This document shows, in pieces, positions 1 through 8,258 of a DNA stretch of 64,000 nucleotides. The DNA is taken from assembly GCF_002119665.1 (NCBI RefSeq), contig NZ_CP021111.1, forward strand, positions 434,001 through 498,000. The letters are read 5' to 3'. Below the pieces are notes generated by a model that was not told where the DNA came from, ran no database searches, and saw nothing but the letters and a program-made list of their open reading frames with translations. Numbering within the stretch: the stretch's first letter is position 1; the number at the start of each line of letters is the position of its first letter. Both the position numbers and the translations under genes were made by a program. The stretch is from Bordetella genomosp. 13. GTDB lineage: Bacteria > Pseudomonadota > Gammaproteobacteria > Burkholderiales > Burkholderiaceae_B.

Positions 1-466
1 CGGGATGCGGCGTCAACACCACCGGGGCGGGACCCCATTCCGGCTGTACCTGGCCATGCGCCAGCAGATTGAGGGCATCGGCGTCCAGCACCATGGGGAC
101 GTCGCCCCGTTGCGCGAACAGCCGGGCCAGCAGACGGTGCGCCAATGCCGCCGTGCCGAGTCCGCAGCCGGCCACCCAGGTGGTGATGCCCACGCTGGCA
201 TCCGCCAGCAGGCCATGCGCGTCGCGCAGCATCAGTTCCGGCTGCACCGGGTCGCACGGCATCGGCGCGGCGTCCTGCGCAAAGCCGATCAGCACCTTGC
301 CCGCACCCGTACGCAGCGCCGCCCGCGCCGCCAGCAGCGCCGCGCCCGCCATGCCGGGGCCGCCGCCCAGTACTGCCAGCGTGCCGTAAGTGCCCTTGTG
401 CGACTCCGGTGCGCGCGGGGCAAACAGGGCAGGCAGGTGCTCGCGCAGAATGGGTCGAGTGTTCAT
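1..466 (-). CDS. nnrD: ADP-dependent NAD(P)H-hydrate dehydratase, partial (3' end outside window)
   Basis: Repairs hydrated NAD(P)H by ADP-dependent dehydration in the cytoplasm. Translating the minus strand from the ATG at 466 gives 155 residues, open to the window edge. Visible family features are an N-terminal [13 protein letters not shown] glycine-rich segment (about residues 24-36), a second [20 protein letters not shown] block, and LDADALNLL followed by VVLTPHP near the edge, as in the ribokinase-like carbohydrate-kinase fold of YjeF C-terminal/NnrD proteins. The catalytic C-terminal part lies outside the window. It is divergent from the crotonase gene at 546. The family assignment is fairly sure; whether the complete protein also carries an NnrE epimerase domain cannot be seen, but the N-terminus here starts directly with the dehydratase domain. 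Confidence 0.85.
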   Translation of the reverse strand, partial: MNTRPILREHLPALFAPRAPESHKGTYGTLAVLGGGPGMAGAALLAARAALRTGAGKVLIGFAQDAAPMPCDPVQPELMLRDAHGLLADASVGITTWVAGCGLGTAALAHRLLARLFAQRGDVPMVLDADALNLLAHGQVQPEWGPAPVVLTPHP

Positions 467-545
467 AGGTTGAGAGGCGGGCAGGCCGGCGAGGGCCGAT
501 GCCACTATAGTGCCCGAAAAGCTTACGCAAACGAGGAGACCAGCA

Positions 546-1379
546 ATGCTCAATCCCGAACTCGATCACTACGCCCACTACCAGTCGCTGAAGCTGCGCC
601 GCCATCCGCATGGGGTGCTGGAAGTCATCATGGGGTCGCCGCAGCATCAACCCGGCCGGCTTTCCACCGCCGATGACCGCATGCATCGCGAACTGGCCGA
701 CATCTGGCGCGACATCGATACCGATCCCGACACGCGCGCCGTGGTGCTGCGAGGCGAAGGCAAGGGCTTTTCCGGCGGCGGCGACCTGGACCTCGTCGAG
801 CAGATGGCCGATGACTTCGAGGTGCGCGCGCGCGTGTGGCGCGAGGCGCGCGACCTGGTCTACAACGTGATCAACTGCGGCAAGCCGGTGGTCTCGGCCA
901 TGCATGGCGCGGCCGTGGGCGCGGGCCTGGTGGCGGGCCTGCTGGCCGACGTGTCCATTGCCGCGCGCGACGCGCGCATCATCGACGGCCACACCCGCCT
1001 GGGCGTTGCGGCAGGCGATCACGCCGCCATCGTGTGGCCGCTGTTGTGCGGCATGGCCAAGGCCAAGTACTACCTGCTGCTGTGCGAGACCGTCAGCGGC
1101 GAGGAGGCCGAGCGCATCGGCCTGGTATCGCTGTGCGTGGACGAGGCGGACCTGCTGCCGCGGGCCTTCGAGGTTGCCACGCGTCTTGCCACCGGTTCGC
1201 AGACTGCCATCCGCTGGACCAAGTACGCGCTGAACAACTGGCTGCGCCTGGCCGGGCCCAGCTTCGACGCGTCGCTGGCGCTGGAATTCATGGGCTTCTC
1301 GGGGCCGGACGTGCGCGAGGGGCTCAGTTCCCTGCGCGAGCGGCGCGCGCCGAATTTCTCGTCGGGCGCGCCGTTCTGA
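546..1379 (+). CDS. enoyl-CoA hydratase/isomerase family protein (crotonase)
   Basis: Cytosolic crotonase-fold enzyme of 277 residues, expected to act on an enoyl-CoA thioester. The oxyanion-hole segments are visible: [10 protein letters not shown] at about residues 72-81 and [16 protein letters not shown] at about 113-128. At the position where hydratases carry the second catalytic glutamate (LGLxPExGG) this protein reads GVAAGDHAA (about 153-161), so it may be an isomerase, hydrolase or other crotonase variant instead of a true hydratase. The ATG at 546 is preferred over an in-frame ATG at 510 because a GAGGAG Shine-Dalgarno lies at 533-538. It stands divergent from nnrD and convergent with the crotonase gene at 1485-2231; substrate unknown. 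Confidence 0.9.
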   Translation: MLNPELDHYAHYQSLKLRRHPHGVLEVIMGSPQHQPGRLSTADDRMHRELADIWRDIDTDPDTRAVVLRGEGKGFSGGGDLDLVEQMADDFEVRARVWREARDLVYNVINCGKPVVSAMHGAAVGAGLVAGLLADVSIAARDARIIDGHTRLGVAAGDHAAIVWPLLCGMAKAKYYLLLCETVSGEEAERIGLVSLCVDEADLLPRAFEVATRLATGSQTAIRWTKYALNNWLRLAGPSFDASLALEFMGFSGPDVREGLSSLRERRAPNFSSGAPF

Positions 1380-1484
1380 GGCGTGGCTGGCGCGTGCGCG
1401 TCGTCGCCGGCGCTACGCGGCCGCGCAAGTGCGGCCGCCGGTGTGCGGGCTCGCGCGCACATCATGCGGCCCACATCATGGATA

Positions 1485-2231
1485 TCAAGGTTTCTTGAAG
1501 AACCGCGCGAACGCCTGCTGCGCCTCGGGCGAGGCCAGGCGCTTGCGGAACTGCTCCGCTTCGATGTCCAGTGTCTCATGCAGCGCCGGCCGGTCGGCGC
1601 GGCGCAGCAGCGCCTTGCTGACGCGCAGGGCCGCCGCCGGCTGCGCCGCCAACTGAGCCGCCGTGTCCTGCGCGGCCGCCAGAGCGCCACCGGCGGACAC
1701 GACGCTGTTGACCAGGCCCGCTTCGCAGGCCTCGGGCGCGCCGATGGCGCGACCCAGCAACAGCCATTCCGCCGCCTTGCGCATCCCTGCCAGGCGCGGC
1801 ATCAGCAGACTGGAGCCGCCTTCGGGACACAGCCCCAAGGCCACGAACGGCATGCGCAGCGTGGCGTCCTGCGCGGCGTGCACGAAGTCGCAGTGCTGTA
1901 GCAGCGTCACGCCGATGCCCACCGCGTGGCCTTCCACCGCGGCGATGACCGGCACATCCAGGTCGATCAGCGCGCGCAGAAAACCGATGGCGGCGCTGTC
2001 GCCGGCGGGCCGTCGGGCCTGCGCCTGGAAATCCCGCAGATCATTGCCCGCCGTGAACTGGCCGCCCGCGCCCGTCAGGATCACCGCCGCAAGTTCGGCG
2101 TCGTCCGCAGCCTGGCGCAGCTGCGCGGTCAGTTCGCCATAAGCGGCGTTGTCCAGCGCGTTGCGCCGCTCGGGGCGATTGATGGTCAGCGTGAGGACCG
2201 GGCCATCGCGATGGTGGTCGATGCCGTTCAT
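1485..2231 (-). CDS. enoyl-CoA hydratase/isomerase family protein (second crotonase)
   Basis: A 248-residue crotonase, unlike the neighbouring one at 546. [10 protein letters not shown] at residues 18-27 is the classical N-terminal signature. GQFTAGNDL (57-65) and the [12 protein letters not shown] segment (100-111) form the oxyanion hole. [10 protein letters not shown] (132-141) keeps the catalytic glutamate E137 that the first crotonase lacks. The start codon overlaps the stop of the upstream nitronate monooxygenase gene by four bases (2228-2231), so the two are translationally coupled and probably share the promoter near 3290. The likely reaction is hydration or isomerisation of a 2-enoyl-CoA in a degradation pathway; the substrate cannot be told from sequence. 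Confidence 0.92.
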   Translation of the reverse strand: MNGIDHHRDGPVLTLTINRPERRNALDNAAYGELTAQLRQAADDAELAAVILTGAGGQFTAGNDLRDFQAQARRPAGDSAAIGFLRALIDLDVPVIAAVEGHAVGIGVTLLQHCDFVHAAQDATLRMPFVALGLCPEGGSSLLMPRLAGMRKAAEWLLLGRAIGAPEACEAGLVNSVVSAGGALAAAQDTAAQLAAQPAAALRVSKALLRRADRPALHETLDIEAEQFRKRLASPEAQQAFARFFKKP

Positions 2232-3226
2232 GAGAGCGCGAAGTCCCCGCCGCCCAGCCGTGCGCGCGCGGCGGCGAACTCCGTGCGCAGGCGGGCGACG
2301 ATGTCGGCCGCGGGCTGCACGCTGCCGATGGCGCCCACGCCCTGGCCCGCTCCCCAGATGTCCTTCCACGGCTTGACCCGCGAGCTGCCGAAGTTCGATG
2401 CGTCTTTCTCGGGGTCTGGCAGCGCCGCGGGATCCAGGCCCGCGGCCACGATGCTCGACTTCAGGTAGTTGCCCGGAATGCCGGTGAAGAACGGCGTGTA
2501 CAGGATGTCCGACGCGCTGGCATCCACGATGGCCTGCTTGTAGCCTTCGGAGGCGTTGGCCTCGGCGCTGGCAATGAAGCGCGTGCCCATGTAGGCGAAG
2601 TCCGCGCCCATGGCCAGGGCTGCCAGGATGGCGCCGCCCGTGGCGATGGCGCCCGACAGGATTAGCGGACCATCGTAGAAGCGCCGCACCTCGGACACGA
2701 GCGCGAACGGACTGAGCGTGCCCGCGTGGCCGCCCGCGCCCGAGCACACCAGGATCAGGCCGTCCACGCCGGCCTCGAGCGCCTTCTCGGCATGGCGCAG
2801 GGTGGTCACGTCGTGGAAGACCTTGCCGCCCCAGGCATGCACGCCGGCGACCAGGTCGCCGGGCGCGCGCAGACTGGTGATGATGTAGGGCACCTTGTGG
2901 CGCGCGCACACCTCGAGGTCCTGGTCCAGGCGGTCGTTCGACTTGTGGATGATCTGGTTCACCGCATAGGGCGCCACCTTGCGCTGCGGCTCGGCCTGGC
3001 GCAGTCCCTGCAGTCCTTCGCCGATCTGGTGCAGCCAGTCGTCCAGCAGGCTTTGCGGACGCGCGTTCAGCGCGGGAAACGCGCCCATCACGCCGGCCGC
3101 GCATTGCGCCAGCACCAGCGCGGGGTTGGACACGATGAACATCGGCGAGCACACGACGGGCAGCGTCATGTGGGCGTACAACTCCGACACGAGCGCCGGG
3201 CGGGTGGGGGCGGCGGGTCCGTTCAT
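2228..3226 (-). CDS. nitronate monooxygenase / NMO-type flavoprotein
   Basis: FMN-dependent TIM-barrel enzyme of 332 residues, the length usual for nitronate monooxygenases (formerly 2-nitropropane dioxygenases), which oxidise alkyl nitronates. Visible features are the N-terminal LPVVCSPMFIVSNP strand, SGAGGHAGTLSPFALVSEV in the middle, and the phosphate-binding stretch LSGAIATGGAILAALAMGADFAYMGT. A GAGGAG Shine-Dalgarno precedes the start. The gene is coupled to the downstream crotonase and divergent from the TetR gene, with a palindromic operator in between. In acyl-CoA gene clusters such NMO-like proteins are often of unproven substrate, so an activity other than nitronate oxidation is possible. 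Confidence 0.88.
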   Translation of the reverse strand: MNGPAAPTRPALVSELYAHMTLPVVCSPMFIVSNPALVLAQCAAGVMGAFPALNARPQSLLDDWLHQIGEGLQGLRQAEPQRKVAPYAVNQIIHKSNDRLDQDLEVCARHKVPYIITSLRAPGDLVAGVHAWGGKVFHDVTTLRHAEKALEAGVDGLILVCSGAGGHAGTLSPFALVSEVRRFYDGPLILSGAIATGGAILAALAMGADFAYMGTRFIASAEANASEGYKQAIVDASASDILYTPFFTGIPGNYLKSSIVAAGLDPAALPDPEKDASNFGSSRVKPWKDIWGAGQGVGAIGSVQPAADIVARLRTEFAAARARLGGGDFALS

Positions 3227-3253
3227 GCAGGCTCCTCGGAAAGATGACGGCCG

Positions 3254-3283
3254 TTGCCGATGGCGGCAAAGCCGTCCTATAAT
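3254..3283 (+). promoter_or_regulatory. sigma-70-type promoter of the TetR gene
   Basis: TTGCCG (3254-3259) and a perfect TATAAT (3278-3283) separated by 18 bases lie upstream of the TetR gene. On the other strand TTGATT and TAATTA flank the palindrome at 3288-3303 and could form the promoter of the divergent nitronate monooxygenase/crotonase pair. Confidence 0.6.
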
Positions 3284-3287
3284 TATC

Positions 3288-3303
3288 TACCGGTCGTCCG
3301 GTA
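3288..3303. promoter_or_regulatory. palindromic operator, probably bound by the adjacent TetR protein
   Basis: TACCGGTCGTCCGGTA has perfect 6-base arms (TACCGG/CCGGTA) around TCGT. Many TetR-family operators are short palindromes of this size. It sits just downstream of the TATAAT of the tetR promoter and inside the spacer of a possible divergent promoter, so binding would repress both sides. Confidence 0.6.
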
Positions 3304-3371
3304 ATCAATCCATTCCCAAATTTAACGGCAAGCGCCGCGGCACTGTCAATGCTCGGCAAGGCCTCGTTCCC

Positions 3372-3995
3372 ATGGCAGATTCGTCCGTATCTCCCGCTCG
3401 CCGCGGCCGCCCCGGCCGGCCTCCCACGCTGGAAGCCCCGCGCGAACGCATTCTCGCCGCCGCGTCGGACCTGTTCGCACGCAGCGGCTACGAGAGCAGC
3501 TCGATCGCCGACCTGGCCGGCGCGCTGGGCGTATCCAAGGCGGCCATCTACCACTACTACCCCACCAAGCAGGACATCTACGACGCCATCATCCTCGAGA
3601 CGCTGCAGGGGCTGTCTGCCGCCGTGCGGGCCGACATCGCCGACGCGCAGGCCGGCCTGCCGCGCCTGCGCGCCTTCATGCTGGCGCATGCCGACTACTT
3701 CGAGCGCCATCACGCGCAGTTCGTGACCATGCTCATCGGCTATTCGGGCATGGCCTTGCCCGAACGCGAAGATGCCGCGCGCCTGCGCGATGGCTACGAA
3801 GCGCTGCTGCGCGAGGTGCTGGCGCAGGGCGTAGACGAGGGGCACTTCCGCGCGGTGGACGTGGCGGCCACGGGGCGCGCCGTGCTGTCGATGCTGAACT
3901 GGATGGTGCGCTGGTACAAGCCCGGCCAGGGCGACAGCGCCCGGCGGATTGCCGAAGCCTATTTCGATCTGATCACCGGCGGTTTGCGTCCCTGA
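3372..3995 (+). CDS. TetR/AcrR family transcriptional regulator
   Basis: A 207-residue regulator. After a basic, proline-rich tail (RRGRPGRPP) comes the TetR helix-turn-helix (about residues 22-68), with the core SSSIADLAGALGVSKAAIYHYYPTK and a recognition helix ending in the typical YHYYPTK. The remaining helical domain, of TetR_C type, would bind a ligand, plausibly an acyl-CoA given the neighbours. The ATG at 3372 fits the length of the family. The gene lies 42 bases upstream of the acyl-CoA dehydrogenase gene and divergent from the nitronate monooxygenase/crotonase pair, so it is likely a local autoregulated repressor of both directions. Confidence 0.92.
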   Translation: MADSSVSPARRGRPGRPPTLEAPRERILAAASDLFARSGYESSSIADLAGALGVSKAAIYHYYPTKQDIYDAIILETLQGLSAAVRADIADAQAGLPRLRAFMLAHADYFERHHAQFVTMLIGYSGMALPEREDAARLRDGYEALLREVLAQGVDEGHFRAVDVAATGRAVLSMLNWMVRWYKPGQGDSARRIAEAYFDLITGGLRP

Positions 3996-4037
3996 CGCTG
4001 CCCGCCTCTTTCTTTGTGATGAATTGCAGGAACCGCA

Positions 4038-5186
4038 ATGGCTCTCGATAACGAAACCCTGACTCTGCTGCTGGACGCCGTGCGTCGCTTCGTCGATGAA
4101 CGGCTCGTGCCCGCCGAAGACGAACTGGCCGAGACCGGCCGCATGCCCGAAGGCATCATCGAAGAGATGCGCGCGCTGGGGCTGTTCGGCCTGTCGATCG
4201 CGCCCGAGTATGGCGGCCTGGGCCTGACCATGGAAGAAGAAGTGCGAGTGGTGTTCGAGCTGGGCCAGACCTCGCCCGCGTTCCGCTCGCTGGCCGGCAC
4301 CAACATCGGCATCGGCTCGCAGTCCATCGTCCTGAGCGGCACCGACGAACAGCGCAACCACTATCTGCCGCGCCTGGCCAGCGGCGAACTGATCGGCTCG
4401 TTCGCGCTGACCGAGCCCGAGGCCGGTTCGGACGCGATGTCGCTGCGCACCACCGCCGTGCGCGATGGCGACGACTACGTGCTGAACGGCACCAAGCGCT
4501 TCATCACCAATGCGCCCATCGCGGGGCTGTTCTCGGTGATGGCCCGCACGTCTTCCGAGCGCGGCGCCGACGCCATCTCGTGCTTCCTGGTCGAGGCCGG
4601 CACGCCGGGCCTGTCGCTGGGCAAGCCCGACAAGAAGATGGGGCAGGTCGGCGCGCAGACCTCCGACGTGGTCTTCACCGACTGCCGTGTGCCTGCCAGC
4701 AGCCTGTTGGGCGGCCAGGAGGGCAATGGATTCCGCACCGCGATGCGCGTGCTGGACAAGGGCCGGCTGCACATCTCGGCCCTGTGCGTGGGCATCGCCG
4801 AGCGCCTGGTGCGCGACGCGGCTCGCTATGCGCTGGACCGCAAGCAGTTCGGCCAGCCCATCGCCGAGTTTCAGCTGGTGCAGGCCATGCTGGCCGACAG
4901 CCAGGCCGAGCTGTATGCCGCGCGCTGCATGGTGCTGGACGCCGCGCGCAAGCGCGACCGCGGCGAGAACACCACGCTGGAAGCGGCCTGCTGCAAGCTG
5001 TACGCGAGCGAGATGGTCGGCCGCGTGGCCGACCGGGCCGTGCAGATCCATGGCGGCGCGGGCTACATGTCGGAATACGCCGTCGAGCGCTTCTATCGCG
5101 ACGTGAGGCTGTTCCGCATCTACGAGGGCACGTCGCAGATCCAGCAGCTGGTCATCGCGCGCGAGACGCTGAAAGCCTACCGCTGA
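4038..5186 (+). CDS. acyl-CoA dehydrogenase
   Basis: FAD flavoenzyme of 382 residues, the normal length for the family, introducing the alpha-beta double bond of an acyl-CoA and passing electrons to ETF. The signatures FALTEPEAGSD (about residues 131-141) and the C-terminal QIHGGAGYMSEYAVERFYRDVR are intact. The catalytic glutamate is E363 in IYEGTSQIQ, the position used by short/medium-chain and related dehydrogenases. It follows the TetR gene at a short distance and precedes CoA-transferase and 3-hydroxyacyl-CoA dehydrogenase genes on the same strand, which together with the crotonases gives a beta-oxidation-like route. Chain length and branching specificity are not deducible. Confidence 0.95.
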   Translation: MALDNETLTLLLDAVRRFVDERLVPAEDELAETGRMPEGIIEEMRALGLFGLSIAPEYGGLGLTMEEEVRVVFELGQTSPAFRSLAGTNIGIGSQSIVLSGTDEQRNHYLPRLASGELIGSFALTEPEAGSDAMSLRTTAVRDGDDYVLNGTKRFITNAPIAGLFSVMARTSSERGADAISCFLVEAGTPGLSLGKPDKKMGQVGAQTSDVVFTDCRVPASSLLGGQEGNGFRTAMRVLDKGRLHISALCVGIAERLVRDAARYALDRKQFGQPIAEFQLVQAMLADSQAELYAARCMVLDAARKRDRGENTTLEAACCKLYASEMVGRVADRAVQIHGGAGYMSEYAVERFYRDVRLFRIYEGTSQIQQLVIARETLKAYR

Positions 5187-5274
5187 ACGCATCCGCGGCG
5201 CGGCGCGTCCTTGTGCCTGCCCCGCACAATAACGTGCGCAAAACGGAACATGCCGCGCCGCCCGCGGGGCTAAT

Positions 5275-6540
5275 ATGCCGGATTCCCCGTCTTACTCTTA
5301 CGTGCCTGAGCTCATGTCGCAACGTCCCGCCCCCCTGACCGGCATACGCGTGCTGGATCTCACCCGCGTGCTCGCGGGCCCCTGGTGCACCCAGAACCTG
5401 GCCGACCTGGGGGCCGAGGTCACGAAGATCGAGCGCCCCGGCACGGGCGACGACACGCGCGAATGGGGCCCTCCGTACCTGAAGGACGAGGCCGGCAACG
5501 ACACCACCGAGGCCGCGTACTACCTCTCGGCCAACCGCAACAAGCTGTCTGTCGCGCTGGACATCGCCACGCCGCGAGGCGCCGAACTGGTCCGCCAGCT
5601 GGCCGAGCAGAGCGACGTGCTGGTCGAGAACTTCAAGGTGGGAGGCCTGCGCAAGTACGGCCTCGATTACGAAAGCCTCAGCAAGGTCAATCCGCGCCTC
5701 ATCTACTGCTCCATCACGGGCTTCGGCCAGACCGGTCCGTATGCCAGCCGCCCCGGCTACGACTTCATGATCCAGGGCATGGGCGGCCTGATGAGCATCA
5801 CCGGCGAGCGCGACGACCTTCCTGGTGGCGGCCCGCAGAAGGCGGGCGTGGCCGTGGCCGACCTGATGACCGGCATGTATTCCACCGTGGGCATCCTGGC
5901 CGCGCTGCACGAGCGTTCGCGCAGCGGCCTGGGCCAGCACCTGGACATGGCGCTGCTCGATTGCCAGGTGGCCATGCTGGCCAACCAGAATCTCAACTTC
6001 ATGACCTCGGGCAAGGCGCCGCGGCGCGCGGGCAATGCGCACCAGAACCTGGTGCCGTATCAGGTGTTCGCCGCGCGAGACGGCCACCTGATCGTGGCCG
6101 TGGGCAACGACAGTCAATTCCGCAACTACTGCCGCGTGATCGGCCTGCCCGAGCTGTCGGCCGATGCGCGCTTTGCCACCAACCCGCAGCGCGTGCAGAA
6201 CCGCGACGTGCTGGTCCCGCTGCTGGCCGAGCGCATGGCCACGGGCGAACGCGACGTGTGGCTGGCCGAGCTCGAGGCGGCGGGCGTGCCGGCCGGTCCC
6301 ATCAACACGGTGGACCAGGTGTATCAAGACCCTCAGGTGCTGGCCCGCAATATGCGCCTCGACCTGCCGCATCCCACCGCGGGCAAGGTGCCGATGGCCG
6401 GCAGCCCGCTGAAGTTCTCCGGCAGTCCGGTGCAGTATCGCCACGCGCCGCCGCTGCTGGGACAACATACCCGACAGGTGCTGCAAGAGCGGCTGGGCCT
6501 GTCCGAGGACGACATCCGGGCGCTGGCGCAAGGCGGCTGA
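5275..6540 (+). CDS. CaiB/BaiF family CoA-transferase (class III)
   Basis: Transfers CoA between carboxylic acids through an aspartyl-CoA thioester. The protein has 421 residues and the typical N-terminus GIRVLDLTRVLAGPWCTQNLADLGAEVTKIERP. The catalytic aspartate is the D of GYDFMIQGMGG (about residue 163). YYLSANRNKLSVALDI and the C-terminal GSPLKFSG segments are also characteristic. An alternative start at 5314 (MSQRPAPL) fits the family N-terminus equally well, and neither start has a strong Shine-Dalgarno. It probably activates or recycles the acid substrate for the dehydrogenase, hydratase and hydroxyacyl-CoA dehydrogenase encoded around it. Confidence 0.93.
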   Translation: MPDSPSYSYVPELMSQRPAPLTGIRVLDLTRVLAGPWCTQNLADLGAEVTKIERPGTGDDTREWGPPYLKDEAGNDTTEAAYYLSANRNKLSVALDIATPRGAELVRQLAEQSDVLVENFKVGGLRKYGLDYESLSKVNPRLIYCSITGFGQTGPYASRPGYDFMIQGMGGLMSITGERDDLPGGGPQKAGVAVADLMTGMYSTVGILAALHERSRSGLGQHLDMALLDCQVAMLANQNLNFMTSGKAPRRAGNAHQNLVPYQVFAARDGHLIVAVGNDSQFRNYCRVIGLPELSADARFATNPQRVQNRDVLVPLLAERMATGERDVWLAELEAAGVPAGPINTVDQVYQDPQVLARNMRLDLPHPTAGKVPMAGSPLKFSGSPVQYRHAPPLLGQHTRQVLQERLGLSEDDIRALAQGG

Positions 6541-6604
6541 CGGCCGCCGGACCCGCGCCGTTCCGTTTCATCATTCATCCATATCGATAACGAGGAGCCA
6601 GACG

Positions 6605-8128
6605 ATGAAGGACATGCAGACGATCGGCGTCGTGGGCGCCGGCGCCATGGGGCGCGGCATTGCGCAGATTGCGGCGCAGGCGGGCCTGACGGTGCGGCTG
6701 TACGACACCAGCGCGGACGCCGTGTCGGCCGCGCGCGAGTCGCTGCGCCAGACCTGGGACAAGCTGGCGCAGAAGGGCAAGCTGGATGCCGCGCAGGCCG
6801 ACGCGGCGCTGGCCCGCGTGCAGGCCGCGGGCGCGCTGGAAGACCTGGCCGACTGCGAGCTGGTGATCGAAGCCATCGTCGAACGGCTCGACGTGAAGCG
6901 CGAGCTCTTCGCCCGGCTCGAAGACATCGTCGGCCCCGACTGCATTCTCGCGTCGAACACCTCGTCACTGTCCATCACCGCCATCGCCGCCGCCTGCAAG
7001 CGGCCGCAGCGCGTGGCGGGCTATCACTTCTTCAACCCCGTGCCGCTGATGAAGGTGGTCGAGGTGATCGACGGCCTGCGCAGCGATCCCGCGGCAGGCG
7101 ACGCGTTGACCGCGCTGGCGCGCCGCATGGGCCACACGCCCGTGCGCGCCAAGGACATGCCGGGCTTCATCGTCAACCATGCCGGACGCGGCCTGAACAT
7201 CGAAGGCCTGCGCACCGCGCAGGAAGGCGTGGCCAGCTTCAGCCAGATCGACACCATCATGCGCGAGCAGGGCGGTTTCCGCATGGGGCCGTTCGAACTG
7301 CTGGACCTGACCGCGCTGGACGTCTCGCATCCGGTGATGGAGTCCATCTACCGCCAGTTCTTCGACGAGCCGCGCTTCCGGCCTTCGCCCATCACCACCG
7401 TGCGCCATGCCGGCGGCCTGCTGGGCCGCAAGGTGGGCGAGGGCTTCTACGTCTATCAGGACGGCCAGAAGCAGACGCCCGCCGAACCGCCCGTGCCGGC
7501 CGCCAAGGCCGGACTGAAGGTATGGATCAGCCCCAAACATGCCGATGGCCACGCGCGTGCGGCCGAACTGCTGCGCCAGCTGGGCGCGGAACTCGTCGCC
7601 GCGGCCAAGCCGCCCGCCGATGCCTTGATCCTGGTCACGCCTTATGGCGATGACGTCTCCACCTGCGTGCAAGAGCAGGGCCTGGACGGCGCGCGCACCG
7701 TGGCCCTGGATACGCTGCATGGCTTCGACGCCAAGCGGCGCCGCACGCTGATGGTGTCGCCGGCCACGCTGCCCGAATGGCGCGACGCGGCTCACGCGCT
7801 GTGCGCGGCCGACGGTGCGCCGGTATCGGTGGTGCAGGACTCGGCGGGCTTCGTCGCGCAACGCATCGTCGCCGCCATCGTCAACGTCGCGTGCGACATC
7901 GCGCAGCAGCGCATTGCCACGCCGCAGGACATCGATCGCGCCGTCACGCTGGGCCTGGGCTATCCGGCGGGGCCGCTGGCCATGGGCGATGCGCTGGGCA
8001 GCGCCCGCATCCTCGAGATCCTGCGCAACATGCAGCGCGTCACGGGCGATCCGCGCTATCGCCCCAGCCTGTGGCTGCAGCGTCGCGTGCAACTGGGCAT
8101 GTCCCTGCTGGACGAGGCCAAGGCGTAG
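6605..8128 (+). CDS. 3-hydroxyacyl-CoA dehydrogenase (two-domain PaaH type)
   Basis: NAD-dependent oxidation of a 3-hydroxyacyl-CoA. At 507 residues it matches the longer PaaH/PaaC-type enzymes that carry a second C-terminal dehydrogenase domain. The Rossmann motif GVVGAGAMGRGIAQ lies at residues 8-21, SNTSSLSI follows, and the catalytic histidine is H141 in YHFFNPVP. The first C-terminal domain (MPGFIVNHAGR) is about residues 187-285 and the second (DSAGFVAQRIVAAIVNVA, LGLGYPAGPLAMGD) about 415-490. The ATG at 6605 is seven bases after a GAGGAG at 6592-6597. It closes the acyl-CoA block. PaaH-like architecture suggests dicarboxyl- or aromatic-derived CoA esters, but this is inference. Confidence 0.93.
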   Translation: MKDMQTIGVVGAGAMGRGIAQIAAQAGLTVRLYDTSADAVSAARESLRQTWDKLAQKGKLDAAQADAALARVQAAGALEDLADCELVIEAIVERLDVKRELFARLEDIVGPDCILASNTSSLSITAIAAACKRPQRVAGYHFFNPVPLMKVVEVIDGLRSDPAAGDALTALARRMGHTPVRAKDMPGFIVNHAGRGLNIEGLRTAQEGVASFSQIDTIMREQGGFRMGPFELLDLTALDVSHPVMESIYRQFFDEPRFRPSPITTVRHAGGLLGRKVGEGFYVYQDGQKQTPAEPPVPAAKAGLKVWISPKHADGHARAAELLRQLGAELVAAAKPPADALILVTPYGDDVSTCVQEQGLDGARTVALDTLHGFDAKRRRTLMVSPATLPEWRDAAHALCAADGAPVSVVQDSAGFVAQRIVAAIVNVACDIAQQRIATPQDIDRAVTLGLGYPAGPLAMGDALGSARILEILRNMQRVTGDPRYRPSLWLQRRVQLGMSLLDEAKA

Positions 8129-8213
8129 CAACGAGGCAGGCGGGCTCCGTTGCGGGGCCGCCCGTGCTTACTTTGCCTAGCCTGTTCGCGATGCTCGTGC
8201 GGAGCGGGAAAAG

Positions 8214-8240
8214 AAAACGCGGCGCCTCGGCGCCGCGTTT
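8214..8240 (-). terminator. Rho-independent terminator of the cytochrome c gene
   Basis: A 12-base perfect inverted repeat (8215-8226 with 8229-8240) is followed on the minus strand by TTTTCTTTT, 19 bases after the cytochrome stop codon. The plus strand also has a short T run, so it may act in both directions for the converging hydroxyacyl-CoA dehydrogenase transcript. Confidence 0.85.
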
Positions 8241-8258
8241 GCGTTGGAGTTGCGACGT

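Noticed and set aside
2232..5192. Very long minus-strand open frame continuing upstream of the crotonase gene at 1485-2231
   Set aside because: It runs antisense to the well-supported TetR and acyl-CoA dehydrogenase genes; GC-rich codon use leaves the antisense frame open. Only 1485-2231 has crotonase features.
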